Notes: generated by a model from the letters alone, not told the origin. Shown: positions 28,668 to 36,256, numbered from the stretch's first letter. The stretch: DNA of 41,058 bases from an uncultured Ruminococcus sp. (GCA_902765625.1 CACXAO010000014.1:1-41058); one strand, 5' to 3'. Made by a program: numbers and translations.

Positions 28668-29441
28668 CTACAGATTCGCAAATATCCGGTAAATAAGCTT
28701 CATTGCTTCTTCGCTTTCGATATATTCATGGTTGTGCACCGTGCCTGCCTTGACCTGCCTGCCCTTGTTGAAGGCGATCAGCTGAGCAAACGGAAACGGC
28801 TGCCAGTCCTCGTCGCTCAGCGGTCTTGTCGAAATCAGGGTCACGCCGTTCTTTTCAAGATAATGCAGCGTGCCCTTGCAGTTTGTGTGGGCGTAAAGGT
28901 ATTTTCCGTCAGAAAACAGGAGGTTGAGCTTGTTGCCGGCAGCCATCTCTGAGATTATTTTGTCAAACATCCCGAAGCGCTCTTCAAAATGCAGCCTTGC
29001 GCCGTTTTTCCGCTGAGCCTCGTTTAGCATATCCATCAGGTAGAGAAAAATCCTCTCGCTGTCGGTATCGCCCTTCTGTTTTTTTGTGTACGGGTAAAGC
29101 GGCGCGAAGTCAAAAATCGTGCCGTTGTGGATAAGCGTCCAGCGTCTGCCCGAACCGTCCTTTCCCGTGAAGGGATGGCAGTTTTTGTACTCCACGTTAC
29201 CGATCGTTGCGTAACGAATGTGAGCGAGCAGTATCTTTGCGGAAACGGGCTGCGACAGCCTCTCGCGGAGGTAGTTGCTGCGCGACGCCTTTATGCTCTC
29301 CTTTTCGATGAGAGCGCCGTTTCGCGAAATGCACGCAAGACCCCAGCCGTGCGGATGAAAATCGCTGTGGCTGTAAAAGGTTTTGAGGTATTCGTTGGCG
29401 GTAAAATCATTCAGCGACGAAACACCGAAAATTTCACACAT
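28668..29441 (-). CDS. Class II glutamine amidotransferase (YafJ/EgtC-like)
   Basis: A 257-residue single-domain Ntn-type amidohydrolase. After removal of Met the nucleophile is Cys2 (MCEIFGVSS). Other family marks are FHPHGWGLACI, LLAHIRYATIGNV and TLIHNGTIFDF, the last with the oxyanion-hole Asn-Gly. EgtC, of this family, removes a gamma-glutamyl group during ergothioneine synthesis; YafJ relatives are uncharacterised. The start at ATG 29441, preceded by GAGGTGAGAG, is required to place the Cys second; the longer reading from 29477 would bury it. It overlaps the upstream ligase gene by 8 bases and is followed 8 bases later by the GCS2 ligase. Operon placement suggests it cuts a gamma-glutamyl product of one of these ligases. 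Confidence 0.88.
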   Translation of the reverse strand: MCEIFGVSSLNDFTANEYLKTFYSHSDFHPHGWGLACISRNGALIEKESIKASRSNYLRERLSQPVSAKILLAHIRYATIGNVEYKNCHPFTGKDGSGRRWTLIHNGTIFDFAPLYPYTKKQKGDTDSERIFLYLMDMLNEAQRKNGARLHFEERFGMFDKIISEMAAGNKLNLLFSDGKYLYAHTNCKGTLHYLEKNGVTLISTRPLSDEDWQPFPFAQLIAFNKGRQVKAGTVHNHEYIESEEAMKLIYRIFANL

Positions 29442-30651
29442 CGCTCTCACCTCTTTGGTAGAGCGCGGCAAGCTCAAGACCGTTCTTCATATAATCGCCG
29501 CCGAATTCGCGGCTGATGATCTCGGCGTAGCTGCCGCCGTCCTTCAGCTTTTCGAACTGACCGAGGACTACGGGCAGATAATCCGGGAGGTAACGCCCGG
29601 TAAAAGCCTTTATTCTCTCAAGCTCCTGCCCTGCTCTGTTCTTATACTCCGCGCTGCCGAAAACCGCCGCCTGCTTTATGTCATTGATCGCCGCGGTCTG
29701 CAATTCTTCGTCAAAATCAAAATCGGGCAGACTCGCGAGGTACAGCAGCAGAACATGGATAAAGCGGATGTCCCCGGCGAAGATTCCCGTGCGCGACAGA
29801 GGGTTAACGTCGAGCACTCTCAGCTCAACGTGGTTAATGCCCTTTTGAAGCAGCGCCTCAAGGCTGTTTTCGCCGCGCGGCTTGACCCTGACGGGATAGT
29901 ACAGCTCCGAAGCCGCCTTTAAATCTCCGCTTTTGATGTAGCGCGCAATGCTGACGATGTAGCTTTCAAGGCTCGTGTAGTCGAGAATCGGCGTAAAGGT
30001 GTTCCAGTAGCCGTGCTCGGAGCAGCGGATAGAGGAATAAAGATTGCTCCTGACCCCGATGGATTCGTCCGAAACAGGACTTGCCGCGGTCAGATAAACC
30101 ACCAGCCACGCGTATTGGGTAAGCCGCTTTGAAAGGCGCAGATACAGATCGTTTTTGAACGCGGTAAAGTCATCCTCGCGGCTCTGTTCAAACGCCGCTT
30201 CCAGCAGCTCTTTTGAGAAGGAAAAATTCAGGTGTATCCCCGAAAAAAGCATCTTCTTTTTGCCGTATTTTTCCGCGAGGTAATAGCGGTAGAGCGACTT
30301 GCTGCGCTGACTTCCGCGGAAATCCGCGACAGGTATCTCGTCCTCGCCGCCGAATTTGGGCGGATTAGAGAACGGCCAGAGGTATTCGCCGTTCTTTACA
30401 AGCTCTGCGTTTATCTCGTTTTGCAGACCGTTAAGCTGGTCGAGCATCTCCTCCGGGGTATTGAAAACGTCGCCGATTATCTCAACCTGATTCTCGCAGA
30501 AGTCGCGGTCGATATTCTTATGCCCGCCAAAGGGGTGCTTTGTCTGAGCCAAGGCGCCGTCGGAGGTGACCCGCAGACTCTCCCTCTCTATACCGAATTC
30601 AGCTTCGGCGAGGCGGTTGTTTATATATTGATTGTCGAGGTCAAAAAGCAT
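29434..30651 (-). CDS. gshA: Glutamate-cysteine ligase, GshA type I family
   Basis: A 405-residue ligase of the proteobacterial GshA/GshF N-domain type. The hallmark EFGIERESLRVTSDG sits near residue 17, followed by FCENQVEIIGDVFNT (Glu/ATP site), FSGIHLNFSFS, PVSDESIGVRSNLYSSIRCS and GINHVELRVLDVNPLSRTGI. It is shorter than the ~520 residues of E. coli GshA, like the ligase half of GshF without the ATP-grasp glutathione synthetase half. It should form gamma-glutamylcysteine; no glutathione synthetase is in the window. ATG 30651 follows GGGAGGAAAAGCG. First gene of a five-gene operon with its own strong promoter. Confidence 0.87.
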   Translation of the reverse strand: MLFDLDNQYINNRLAEAEFGIERESLRVTSDGALAQTKHPFGGHKNIDRDFCENQVEIIGDVFNTPEEMLDQLNGLQNEINAELVKNGEYLWPFSNPPKFGGEDEIPVADFRGSQRSKSLYRYYLAEKYGKKKMLFSGIHLNFSFSKELLEAAFEQSREDDFTAFKNDLYLRLSKRLTQYAWLVVYLTAASPVSDESIGVRSNLYSSIRCSEHGYWNTFTPILDYTSLESYIVSIARYIKSGDLKAASELYYPVRVKPRGENSLEALLQKGINHVELRVLDVNPLSRTGIFAGDIRFIHVLLLYLASLPDFDFDEELQTAAINDIKQAAVFGSAEYKNRAGQELERIKAFTGRYLPDYLPVVLGQFEKLKDGGSYAEIISREFGGDYMKNGLELAALYQRGESDV

Positions 30652-30683
30652 CGCTTTTCCTCCCAAATAGCATTATTTACTTA

Positions 30684-30731
30684 ACCTATCGTATTAATGG
30701 GTATTATATCAAAATTATATAACCGTGTCAA
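30684..30731 (-). promoter_or_regulatory. Promoter and imperfect palindrome of gshA operon
   Basis: Minus strand TTGACA (30726-30731), 17-base spacer, TATAAT (30703-30708): consensus promoter. Just downstream is an imperfect inverted repeat ACCTAT-N8-TGGGTA region (30684-30702) whose ACCTAT half equals the half-sites at the iscS/iscR promoters. Confidence 0.7.
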
Positions 30732-30737
30732 GTGATT

Positions 30738-30795
30738 ACCACAAATAAAACGCCTGCCGGTAACTCTCTGTCCGAGATGTCATTACCGACAGGTG
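30738..30795 (-). terminator. iscSU terminator
   Basis: Minus-strand hairpin with arms at 30783-30795 and 30751-30763 (CACCTGTCGGTAA with GTTACCGGCAGGC-type complement, two mismatches) followed by GTTTTATTTG. It separates iscU from the gshA operon promoter. Confidence 0.75.
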
Positions 30796-30809
30796 ATATC
30801 GTTGCATTA

Positions 30810-31199
30810 TCAGTTTTGGCTTGTGTTTTCTTGCTTGGACTTATAGTCCTCAAGAGCCTTCTGAATAGCCTCTTCAGCGAGTACGGAGCAGTGCATCTTG
30901 TAATCCGGCAGACCGTCAAGCGCCTCGGCAACCGCCTTGTTTGTCAGCTTGAGCGCGTCCTCAACCGGCTGACCCTTGATAAGCTCGGTAGCCATTGAGC
31001 TTGAGGCGATTGCGCTCGCGCAGCCGAAGGTTTCGAATTTTACGTCGGTGATGATATCGTCGTCGATTTTGAGGTACATCTTCATGATGTCGCCGCACTT
31101 TGCGTTGCCTACCTCGCCTACGCCGTCCGCGTCCTCAATAACGCCTACGTTGCGCGGCTGCAAAAAGTGATCCATTACTTTATCGCTGTATAATGCCAT
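30810..31199 (-). CDS. iscU: Iron-sulfur cluster scaffold protein IscU/NifU-like
   Basis: A 129-residue scaffold on which Fe-S clusters are built. The three conserved cysteines are in VGNAKCGDIMKM (with the adjacent Asp), TFGCASAIASSSMA and MHCSVLAEEAIQKAL. The starting MALYSDKVMDHFLQPRNVG is the standard IscU opening. ATG 31199 follows GGGAGG. Immediately downstream of iscS (18-base gap), the same transcription unit, closed by a terminator. Confidence 0.96.
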   Translation of the reverse strand: MALYSDKVMDHFLQPRNVGVIEDADGVGEVGNAKCGDIMKMYLKIDDDIITDVKFETFGCASAIASSSMATELIKGQPVEDALKLTNKAVAEALDGLPDYKMHCSVLAEEAIQKALEDYKSKQENTSQN

Positions 31200-31217
31200 G
31201 GTAAATTCCTCCCTTGT

Positions 31218-32408
31218 TTACTTCAAGATAAATTCTTTTTTGCCCGAAACGAGATCGCGCCATACGGGCGAGAAGCTTCTCAGGTGCGCGACCACCTCTT
31301 TGACCGCTTCGATTATATAATCAGCCTCTTCGATCGTCGCGTTTTCCTCAAGGCTCAGTCTGAGCGAACCGTGCGCTACGTCGTGGATACGTCCGATCGC
31401 GAGCAGTACGTGGCTGGGATCGAGAGAACCCGAGGTGCAGGCGCTGCCCGATGAAGCGCTGATTCCCTTGCGGTCAAGCAGAATCAGCAGCGATTCGCCC
31501 TCGATTCCCTCGAAACAGAAGTTGACGTTGCTGTAAATTCTCTGTTTTTCGTCGCCGTTGAGCGCGCTGTGCGGAATTTCAGAGAGACCCTTTATCAGAT
31601 AATCGCGAACCTTCGTCAGGCGTTCTTTGTCGCCGTCCATATTCGCTGCAGATTCTTTGAGAGCCGCCGCCATAGCCGCTATTCCCGCGACGTTTTCGGT
31701 GCCTGCGCGTTTGCCTCTCTCCTGAGCGCCGCCCTCGATGAGGTTGCTGAGCACAACTCCCTTTTTGGCGTACAAAAAGCCTACGCCCTTGGGACCGTGA
31801 AACTTGTGTGCCGAAGCCGAGAGCATGTCTATCTGCTGCGCCTTTACGTCGATAGGAAGATGTCCGACCGCCTGAACCGCGTCGGTGTGGAAGATAACGC
31901 CGTGCGCTCTGCATACCGCGCCGATTTCCGCGATTGGCTGGATGGTGCCGATTTCATTGTTGACGGTCATTACGGTGACGAGGATGGTTTCGTCTTTGAT
32001 TGCCGCCTCAAGCTCGTTTACGTCGACTACTCCGTTTTCGTGAACGGGCAGAAGCGTGATCTCAAAGCCCTGCTTTTTGAGCTTGTTGAGGGTGTGGAGC
32101 ACGGCGTGGTGCTCAAATGCAGTTGAAATAATATGGGTCTTTCCCTTTTTCTTACCGATATTCGCAGCCGAGATTATCGCCTGATTGTCAGCCTCGCTGC
32201 CACCCGAGGTAAAGATTATCTCACGCGGCTCGGCGTTAATGATTTTCGCGATTTCCTCGCGGGTTTCCTCAAGGCGTTCCTTTGCCTTTTGTCCGAGGGT
32301 GTACAGGCTCGACGGGTTACCGTAGACGTTCTGCATACAGTCGAGCATTGTATCGATAGCCGTTTGGCTCATTTTGGTAGTCGCGGCGTTGTCCGCATAT
32401 ATCTTCAT
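31218..32408 (-). CDS. iscS: Cysteine desulfurase IscS/NifS
   Basis: PLP enzyme that takes sulfur from cysteine and passes it as a persulfide to IscU. It has 396 residues. The PLP lysine is in LSASAHKFHGPKGVG (near 200); the active-site Cys loop is ISASSGSACTSGSLDPSHVL (near 320), the long-loop group I type. The start MKIYADNAATTKMS is at ATG 32408 behind AAAGGAGG; the longer reading from 32453 would start inside the promoter. Expression is divergent from iscR and probably repressed by it via the palindromes in the intergenic region. Confidence 0.96.
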   Translation of the reverse strand: MKIYADNAATTKMSQTAIDTMLDCMQNVYGNPSSLYTLGQKAKERLEETREEIAKIINAEPREIIFTSGGSEADNQAIISAANIGKKKGKTHIISTAFEHHAVLHTLNKLKKQGFEITLLPVHENGVVDVNELEAAIKDETILVTVMTVNNEIGTIQPIAEIGAVCRAHGVIFHTDAVQAVGHLPIDVKAQQIDMLSASAHKFHGPKGVGFLYAKKGVVLSNLIEGGAQERGKRAGTENVAGIAAMAAALKESAANMDGDKERLTKVRDYLIKGLSEIPHSALNGDEKQRIYSNVNFCFEGIEGESLLILLDRKGISASSGSACTSGSLDPSHVLLAIGRIHDVAHGSLRLSLEENATIEEADYIIEAVKEVVAHLRSFSPVWRDLVSGKKEFILK

Positions 32409-32436
32409 GGCGGTTCCTCCTTTGTTGTCTGAATGA

Positions 32437-32470
32437 ATTATACACCTATTCACCTACTATGTCAATAGGT
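32437..32470 (-). promoter_or_regulatory. iscS promoter and IscR-type operator
   Basis: Minus strand TTGACA (32460-32465), 17-base spacer, TATAAT (32437-32442). The inverted repeat ACCTATT-N13-AATAGGT (32444-32470) spans the spacer and the -35 box. Confidence 0.8.
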
Positions 32471-32487
32471 AAATATTCGAAAACCAC

Positions 32488-32523
32488 TTGATTTACCTAT
32501 TTAACCTGTGGTACAATAGGTAA
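32488..32523 (+). promoter_or_regulatory. iscR promoter and IscR-type operator
   Basis: TTGATT (32488-32493), 18-base spacer, TACAAT (32512-32517). A perfect 9-bp inverted repeat TTACCTATT-N13-AATAGGTAA (32493-32523) covers the core promoter, with the same arms and spacing as the iscS site, indicating autoregulation. Confidence 0.8.
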
Positions 32524-32538
32524 GAAGGAGTGAAAGCC

Positions 32539-32943
32539 ATGATATCCACAAAGGGAAGATACGCTCTCAGGGTTATGATGGACCTCGCGGAGCAAAATTC
32601 CGACAGCTATATTCCGCTCAAGGAGATAGCCGAGCGTCAAGGAATCTCAAAAAAATACCTCGAAATGATAGTAAAAGAGCTGGTGAGCGCAAAGCTGCTG
32701 ATAGGCGTGAGCGGCAAGGGCGGCGGCTATAAGCTCTCGCGAAAGCCCGGGGAATACTCGGTCGGCGAGATTTTGACCGTAACCGAGGGAACCCTCGCGG
32801 TTGTAGCCTGTCTATCGGAAAGCGCCGAACAGTGTCCGCGTGCCGAGGGCTGCGCGACGCTGCCGATGTGGTCGGAGCTTAACCAAATGATACACGACTT
32901 CTTCTACTCAAAAAAGCTGACAGACCTGACAGAGCAAAAATAA
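32539..32943 (+). CDS. iscR: Rrf2 family Fe-S regulator IscR
   Basis: A 134-residue winged-helix repressor sensing Fe-S cluster status. N-terminal ISTKGRYALRVMMDLAEQ and PLKEIAERQGISKKYLEMIV form the DNA-binding part, GVSGKGGGYKLSRKP the wing. Three cysteines in VVACLSESAEQCPRAEGCAT match the C-x8-C-x5-C type of cluster ligands seen in IscR. Rrf2 relatives that control cysteine metabolism (CymR) lack these cysteines, so IscR is preferred. ATG 32539 follows AAGGAG; GTG 32530 is in frame but overlaps that site. The gene is alone, divergent from iscSU, with a strong terminator. Confidence 0.92.
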   Translation: MISTKGRYALRVMMDLAEQNSDSYIPLKEIAERQGISKKYLEMIVKELVSAKLLIGVSGKGGGYKLSRKPGEYSVGEILTVTEGTLAVVACLSESAEQCPRAEGCATLPMWSELNQMIHDFFYSKKLTDLTEQK

Positions 32944-32944
32944 A

Positions 32945-32984
32945 CGCGGCAGACCTCGAGAGGACATGAGGTCTGCCGCATTTT
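32945..32984. terminator. Bidirectional terminator
   Basis: Perfect 11-bp stem GCGGCAGACCT / AGGTCTGCCGC (32945-32955, 32969-32979) followed by ATTTTT on the plus strand and by GTTTATTTTT on the minus strand. It ends iscR and the convergent hydrolase pair. Confidence 0.88.
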
Positions 32985-34049
32985 TCAGAAATCCTTTATA
33001 TCAAGGTGATACACGTTGTCAAAATCCATATCGACGGAGATATCCATCGAGAAGTCCGTCAGGTGATAGACGATCGACCACTCGGTGTGAATATTCTCGT
33101 CCACCTCCTGCTTGACGTCCTCGAGCAAATCCATAGCGTCCTCAGCGGTGTTTTCGGACTTTTCGCCGAGCGCCTTGTACAAAGTGTCAAAGCGTTCGCA
33201 GTTACCTGTGGGGCCAAGCTCCGCCAATCCGGTGGTGAGCCTGAAATTGGTGCAGATCGGGCTTTTTACAAACTTCATCTTGCCCTTGTGCCATTCGATT
33301 ACCGCGCCGTCGCCGCTTGCGTCGGCAACGAAGATATGCTGCGTCCAGCCGTGACCGGTGTGGATATCGTAATTTCCGAGCAGCTCGACCGCCTCGTCAA
33401 CCGTCGCGGCGCGGTCCATAAGCAGCCTGATCGCCATCGTCACGGTCAGGTCGGGATTGCCGGTGTCCATGTGGGTTTCGCCCATGTCGAGGTCGAGAAG
33501 CGCGGCGAACAAGCCCTTTTCGTTCACTCCGTCCACCCCGAGATAAGGCGCGGCAAGCATGGCGGCTCTGCCCTCAAGACTCGTGGTCGCATAGGCGCTG
33601 CCCTCACCGACGTTGAGCATATCGGTGGAAGCGGTGGTAATTGAAGCGTAGCCGTTGTTGGGATGGGTGTAAACGCAGATGGTGTCGGTGCCGCCCAAGC
33701 CGAAGCTGCGACCGCCGAGGTACTTGCCGTCGGGAGTTTTGGTGACGAAGGCGCTGCAGGCGTATTTCTCGAGGTTACCGTCGATCTGATACCCGAAAAA
33801 CATATCGTCGCAGACGAATTTCAGCAAATCGTTCTCGGTCTTGATGTTCGATTCTAGAGCCTTGTCGAGGTGGTAGTCCTGCTGAAAATTCATCGTGTAC
33901 AAATCGCTGCCGACATGCTTTATGCTCGCCATCGTCGCGATTCGTCCGTACAGGATGAACGCGGCTGCCGCGATTGTCACCACAAGCGCGCCCAAAAGGC
34001 TGAACAGCGATATTTTAATAATTCTCTTTGCCTTGCTTTTCTTTTTCAT
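32985..34049 (-). CDS. Membrane-anchored Ntn-type amidohydrolase (choloylglycine hydrolase/C45-like)
   Basis: A 354-residue protein with a basic start and a transmembrane anchor (residues 10-34), so the enzyme part lies outside the membrane. The catalytic region starts at KYACSAFVTKTPDGKYLGGRSFGL, where C98 aligns with the nucleophile of linear amide C-N hydrolases (penicillin V acylase, bile salt hydrolase, C45 acyltransferases). These usually expose the Cys by removing the preceding residues; cleavage before C98 would be needed here. Further typical parts are GVNEKGLFAALLDLD and PICTNFRLT. Specificity cannot be told. ATG 34049 follows AGGAG. Second gene of a tandem pair with a close paralogue 12 bases upstream. 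Confidence 0.8.
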   Translation of the reverse strand: MKKKSKAKRIIKISLFSLLGALVVTIAAAAFILYGRIATMASIKHVGSDLYTMNFQQDYHLDKALESNIKTENDLLKFVCDDMFFGYQIDGNLEKYACSAFVTKTPDGKYLGGRSFGLGGTDTICVYTHPNNGYASITTASTDMLNVGEGSAYATTSLEGRAAMLAAPYLGVDGVNEKGLFAALLDLDMGETHMDTGNPDLTVTMAIRLLMDRAATVDEAVELLGNYDIHTGHGWTQHIFVADASGDGAVIEWHKGKMKFVKSPICTNFRLTTGLAELGPTGNCERFDTLYKALGEKSENTAEDAMDLLEDVKQEVDENIHTEWSIVYHLTDFSMDISVDMDFDNVYHLDIKDF

Positions 34050-34061
34050 TTTGGCACTCTC

Positions 34062-35075
34062 CTATTCAAAGTTCTCGGGTGTAAGGGTGTAAACATTGTC
34101 GAAGACGAGGTCGACAGCCACATCAACCGAAAATTCGCTGAGGTTGTATACGCAAGACCACTGGGTCCAGCCTACTCTCGCCATGTCCAGAATTTTCATC
34201 GCCTTTTCCCCGTCGTTCTTCGGGTTCTTTTCAAGACAGCGCTGAATAATATCAAAGCGTTCGCAAATCTTTGGATACTCCTCTTTGGGAGCGTCCTTGA
34301 GCCGGAAGTTGGTGCAGATATCGCTCTCGATAACCGTCATCTTATCGTCCGACCACTCCGCGACGACCGCCTTTCCGCTCTTGTCTGAAATGAAAATATG
34401 CTGGGTGTTTCCGTCGGCGCACTGGATGTCGTACTGCTCAAGAAGCGCCGTCGCTTCGTCAACAGTCGCGGCGCGGTCGAGCAAAAGACGAACCGCCACG
34501 GGCATGAACAGATCGGGCTTGCCGTTGTCCTGATGGGTCTCGTCCTCGGGCAAATCGAGAAGCGAAACGTTGAGTCCGGCTTCGTTAGCGCCGTCTACGC
34601 AGAGGTACGGCGCGGCAAGCATCGCGAGCTTTCCCTCAATGCTCATCGGCGAAACCGCGTTCGGTCTGCCGACCTTCATAAAGTCGAGAACCGCCATCGA
34701 AATCGAAGCGTAGCCGCCGTACGGATGCGTATAGACCGCAAGGGTGTCGGTCTGGTCGTAGTCGAAGTTTCTGCCCGCGATAACGTCGCCGTCGGGCGAT
34801 TCGGTAAGAAAAGCGCTGCAGGCGTATTTATCGATGTTGCTGTCTATCTGATAGCCGAAGAACATCTCGTCGCTGATGAATTTCAGCAGGCTGCGCTCGT
34901 CGTTGACGCCCGATTCAAGCGCCTTGTCGAGCTGATAGTCATGTCTGTAATTTACGGTGTACATACCCTCGCCGAGCTGCTTCACGCTCGATATCAGAAC
35001 CTTTCTGCCGTTCGTGATGATAACGCCGACGCGGTAGTTGAAATTTCCAAGCCCGGTCTTGAATGTACAGTCCAT
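34062..35075 (-). CDS. Ntn-type amidohydrolase paralogue with NUDIX-like N-terminus
   Basis: A 337-residue paralogue of the next gene, matching it from about residue 29 to the end, with the nucleophile at C86 (KYACSAFLTESPDGDVIAGRNF). The first 28 residues differ: instead of a membrane anchor they read MDCTFKTGLGNFNYRVGVII, very like the first strand of clostridial NUDIX hydrolases, but the rest of a NUDIX domain (including the NUDIX box) is absent. So this copy should be cytoplasmic. ATG 35075 follows GGAGGGATATT; the longer reading from 35135 would start upstream of the promoter's -10 box. It has a near-consensus promoter and is first in the two-gene operon. The fusion suggests a recombination event that captured a promoter, ribosome binding site and start from a NUDIX gene. 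Confidence 0.8.
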   Translation of the reverse strand: MDCTFKTGLGNFNYRVGVIITNGRKVLISSVKQLGEGMYTVNYRHDYQLDKALESGVNDERSLLKFISDEMFFGYQIDSNIDKYACSAFLTESPDGDVIAGRNFDYDQTDTLAVYTHPYGGYASISMAVLDFMKVGRPNAVSPMSIEGKLAMLAAPYLCVDGANEAGLNVSLLDLPEDETHQDNGKPDLFMPVAVRLLLDRAATVDEATALLEQYDIQCADGNTQHIFISDKSGKAVVAEWSDDKMTVIESDICTNFRLKDAPKEEYPKICERFDIIQRCLEKNPKNDGEKAMKILDMARVGWTQWSCVYNLSEFSVDVAVDLVFDNVYTLTPENFE

Positions 35076-35106
35076 AATATCCCTCCAAATCAAAATTGCG
35101 GACAAA

Positions 35107-35135
35107 ATTATAACACCGAAAAACGTCCTTGTCAA
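35107..35135 (-). promoter_or_regulatory. Promoter of amidohydrolase pair
   Basis: Minus strand TTGACA (35130-35135), 17-base spacer, TATAAT (35107-35112), about 32 bases before the start codon at 35075. Confidence 0.85.
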
Positions 35136-35137
35136 GG

Positions 35138-35171
35138 CGAAAAAGCGCGGCGCCCGTTTTGAGCGCCGCGC
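35138..35171 (-). terminator. Terminator
   Basis: Perfect 9-bp stem GCGCGGCGC / GCGCCGCGC (35145-35153, 35163-35171), followed on the minus strand by TTTTTCGCC. It ends the small membrane-protein gene and lies upstream of the amidohydrolase promoter. Confidence 0.82.
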
Positions 35172-35175
35172 CTTA

Positions 35176-35691
35176 TTATTTTCGTTTTGCTTTATTTATC
35201 ATTCTGATGATTCTTGAGCGGTTGTACCTCTGCATCATCACAAACATCAGATCGACTGTCGCGGCGACCACCGAGGTGATGATGAAAACAAGCGGCTCGC
35301 CAAACCACACCACTGCGATTATCGGCAGAAAGCTGAGCACAAAAATCGTCTCGTGCACCAATTCGGACTGACACATGACCTGCGCAAGCTCGTCCCGGCT
35401 GTGCTTTGTTGTGTCAAAAGCGTCCGTGTCATACGTCGGCATTTTGTCCTTCCATTTTTTCACCTTGAGCTTATTATAAAGCTTTATCTCGGACGCGCCT
35501 ACGCGGAACCACTTCTTTGTATAATCAGCGCGGTTTTTCATTGACGCGTTAAAAATCAGCCCGACCGCAAGCGTTCCGAAGGTTATGGCGAGCGAAAGAA
35601 AAACACCCTCGCCGGTATAATTGTACAGCACCGAAAAGCATACCGCCGCCAATACCGAAACAGCGGCGACCGATTTCATAACTACAGCCAT
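35176..35691 (-). CDS. Small membrane protein, possibly CrtO-like family
   Basis: A 171-residue protein with four hydrophobic segments (about 4-25, 28-48, 118-135, 137-155). The middle stretch KKWFRVGASEIKLYNKLKVK plus WKDKMP and a following polar loop resemble the glycosyl-4,4'-diaponeurosporenoate acyltransferase (CrtO)-like proteins that are common in Firmicutes without carotenoid genes; true function in these is unknown. No carotenoid genes are here, so no enzymatic role is assigned. ATG 35691 follows GGAG at 7 bases; the longer frame to 35718 has no site. No clear promoter was seen in the 124 bases upstream. Confidence 0.7.
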   Translation of the reverse strand: MAVVMKSVAAVSVLAAVCFSVLYNYTGEGVFLSLAITFGTLAVGLIFNASMKNRADYTKKWFRVGASEIKLYNKLKVKKWKDKMPTYDTDAFDTTKHSRDELAQVMCQSELVHETIFVLSFLPIIAVVWFGEPLVFIITSVVAATVDLMFVMMQRYNRSRIIRMINKAKRK

Positions 35692-35815
35692 TGCACTACT
35701 CCAGATCAACACTGACAATAAAGCGCCGACAAATCCAACTCTTGAATCTGCCGGCAGCCAATAAACGATATTTTACCTTCCGGACGCAACCGTCCGTATC
35801 ACCGATAAGTCCGAA

Positions 35816-36256
35816 TTACTTTAAGGTGCAGCCGCACTTAACGCAGAACTTGGAATCGGTTGAGTTGATGTAGTGACAGTTGGGGCACTCTACTGTGGCG
35901 GGAGCCTGATGAACGGGAGCAACGTTTCCGAAAACGTTTGCGTCAGGCTGCATGGGAGTGAAGGTGCTGTCGGTAGAGGTCTCGCAGAACTGCTTCTCAA
36001 GATTCTGGGTGCTCAGGATAAGCTGACCGTAGCCGTAAAGAACAAAGCTGCCGATCCATGAGAACAGTGCGCCGATAGCCGCATAAACCAAACCGCCGAT
36101 GATTAAACCTACGCCTGCGCCTGTGGTGTATCTGTTACCGAGCATAGCAAAGCCGCTGATCATGATGATAAGTCCGACAATACCTGCCAATACCATACCG
36201 ATGATGCAGATTACCTTTGCCAGAACTCTGATTTTGTTACCGATGTTTGAAAACAT
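35816..36256 (-). CDS. Membrane protein with C-terminal zinc ribbon
   Basis: A 146-residue protein. Two or three hydrophobic segments (about 12-38, 48-80) are followed by a linker and a C-terminal zinc ribbon: VECPNCHYINSTDSKFCVKCGC, two CxxC pairs in the last 25 residues. Such small ribbon-bearing membrane proteins are frequent in clostridia and uncharacterised. ATG 36256 (MFSNIGNKIRV) follows TAGGAGG; the longer reading to 36340 would run through the promoter. A consensus promoter with a palindrome in its spacer lies upstream. Function unknown. Confidence 0.82.
   Translation of the reverse strand: MFSNIGNKIRVLAKVICIIGMVLAGIVGLIIMISGFAMLGNRYTTGAGVGLIIGGLVYAAIGALFSWIGSFVLYGYGQLILSTQNLEKQFCETSTDSTFTPMQPDANVFGNVAPVHQAPATVECPNCHYINSTDSKFCVKCGCTLK

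Noticed and set aside
35780-35795. Hairpin CGGACG-CAAC-CGTCCG as a terminator
   Set aside because: The stem is short and no T-run follows on either strand.
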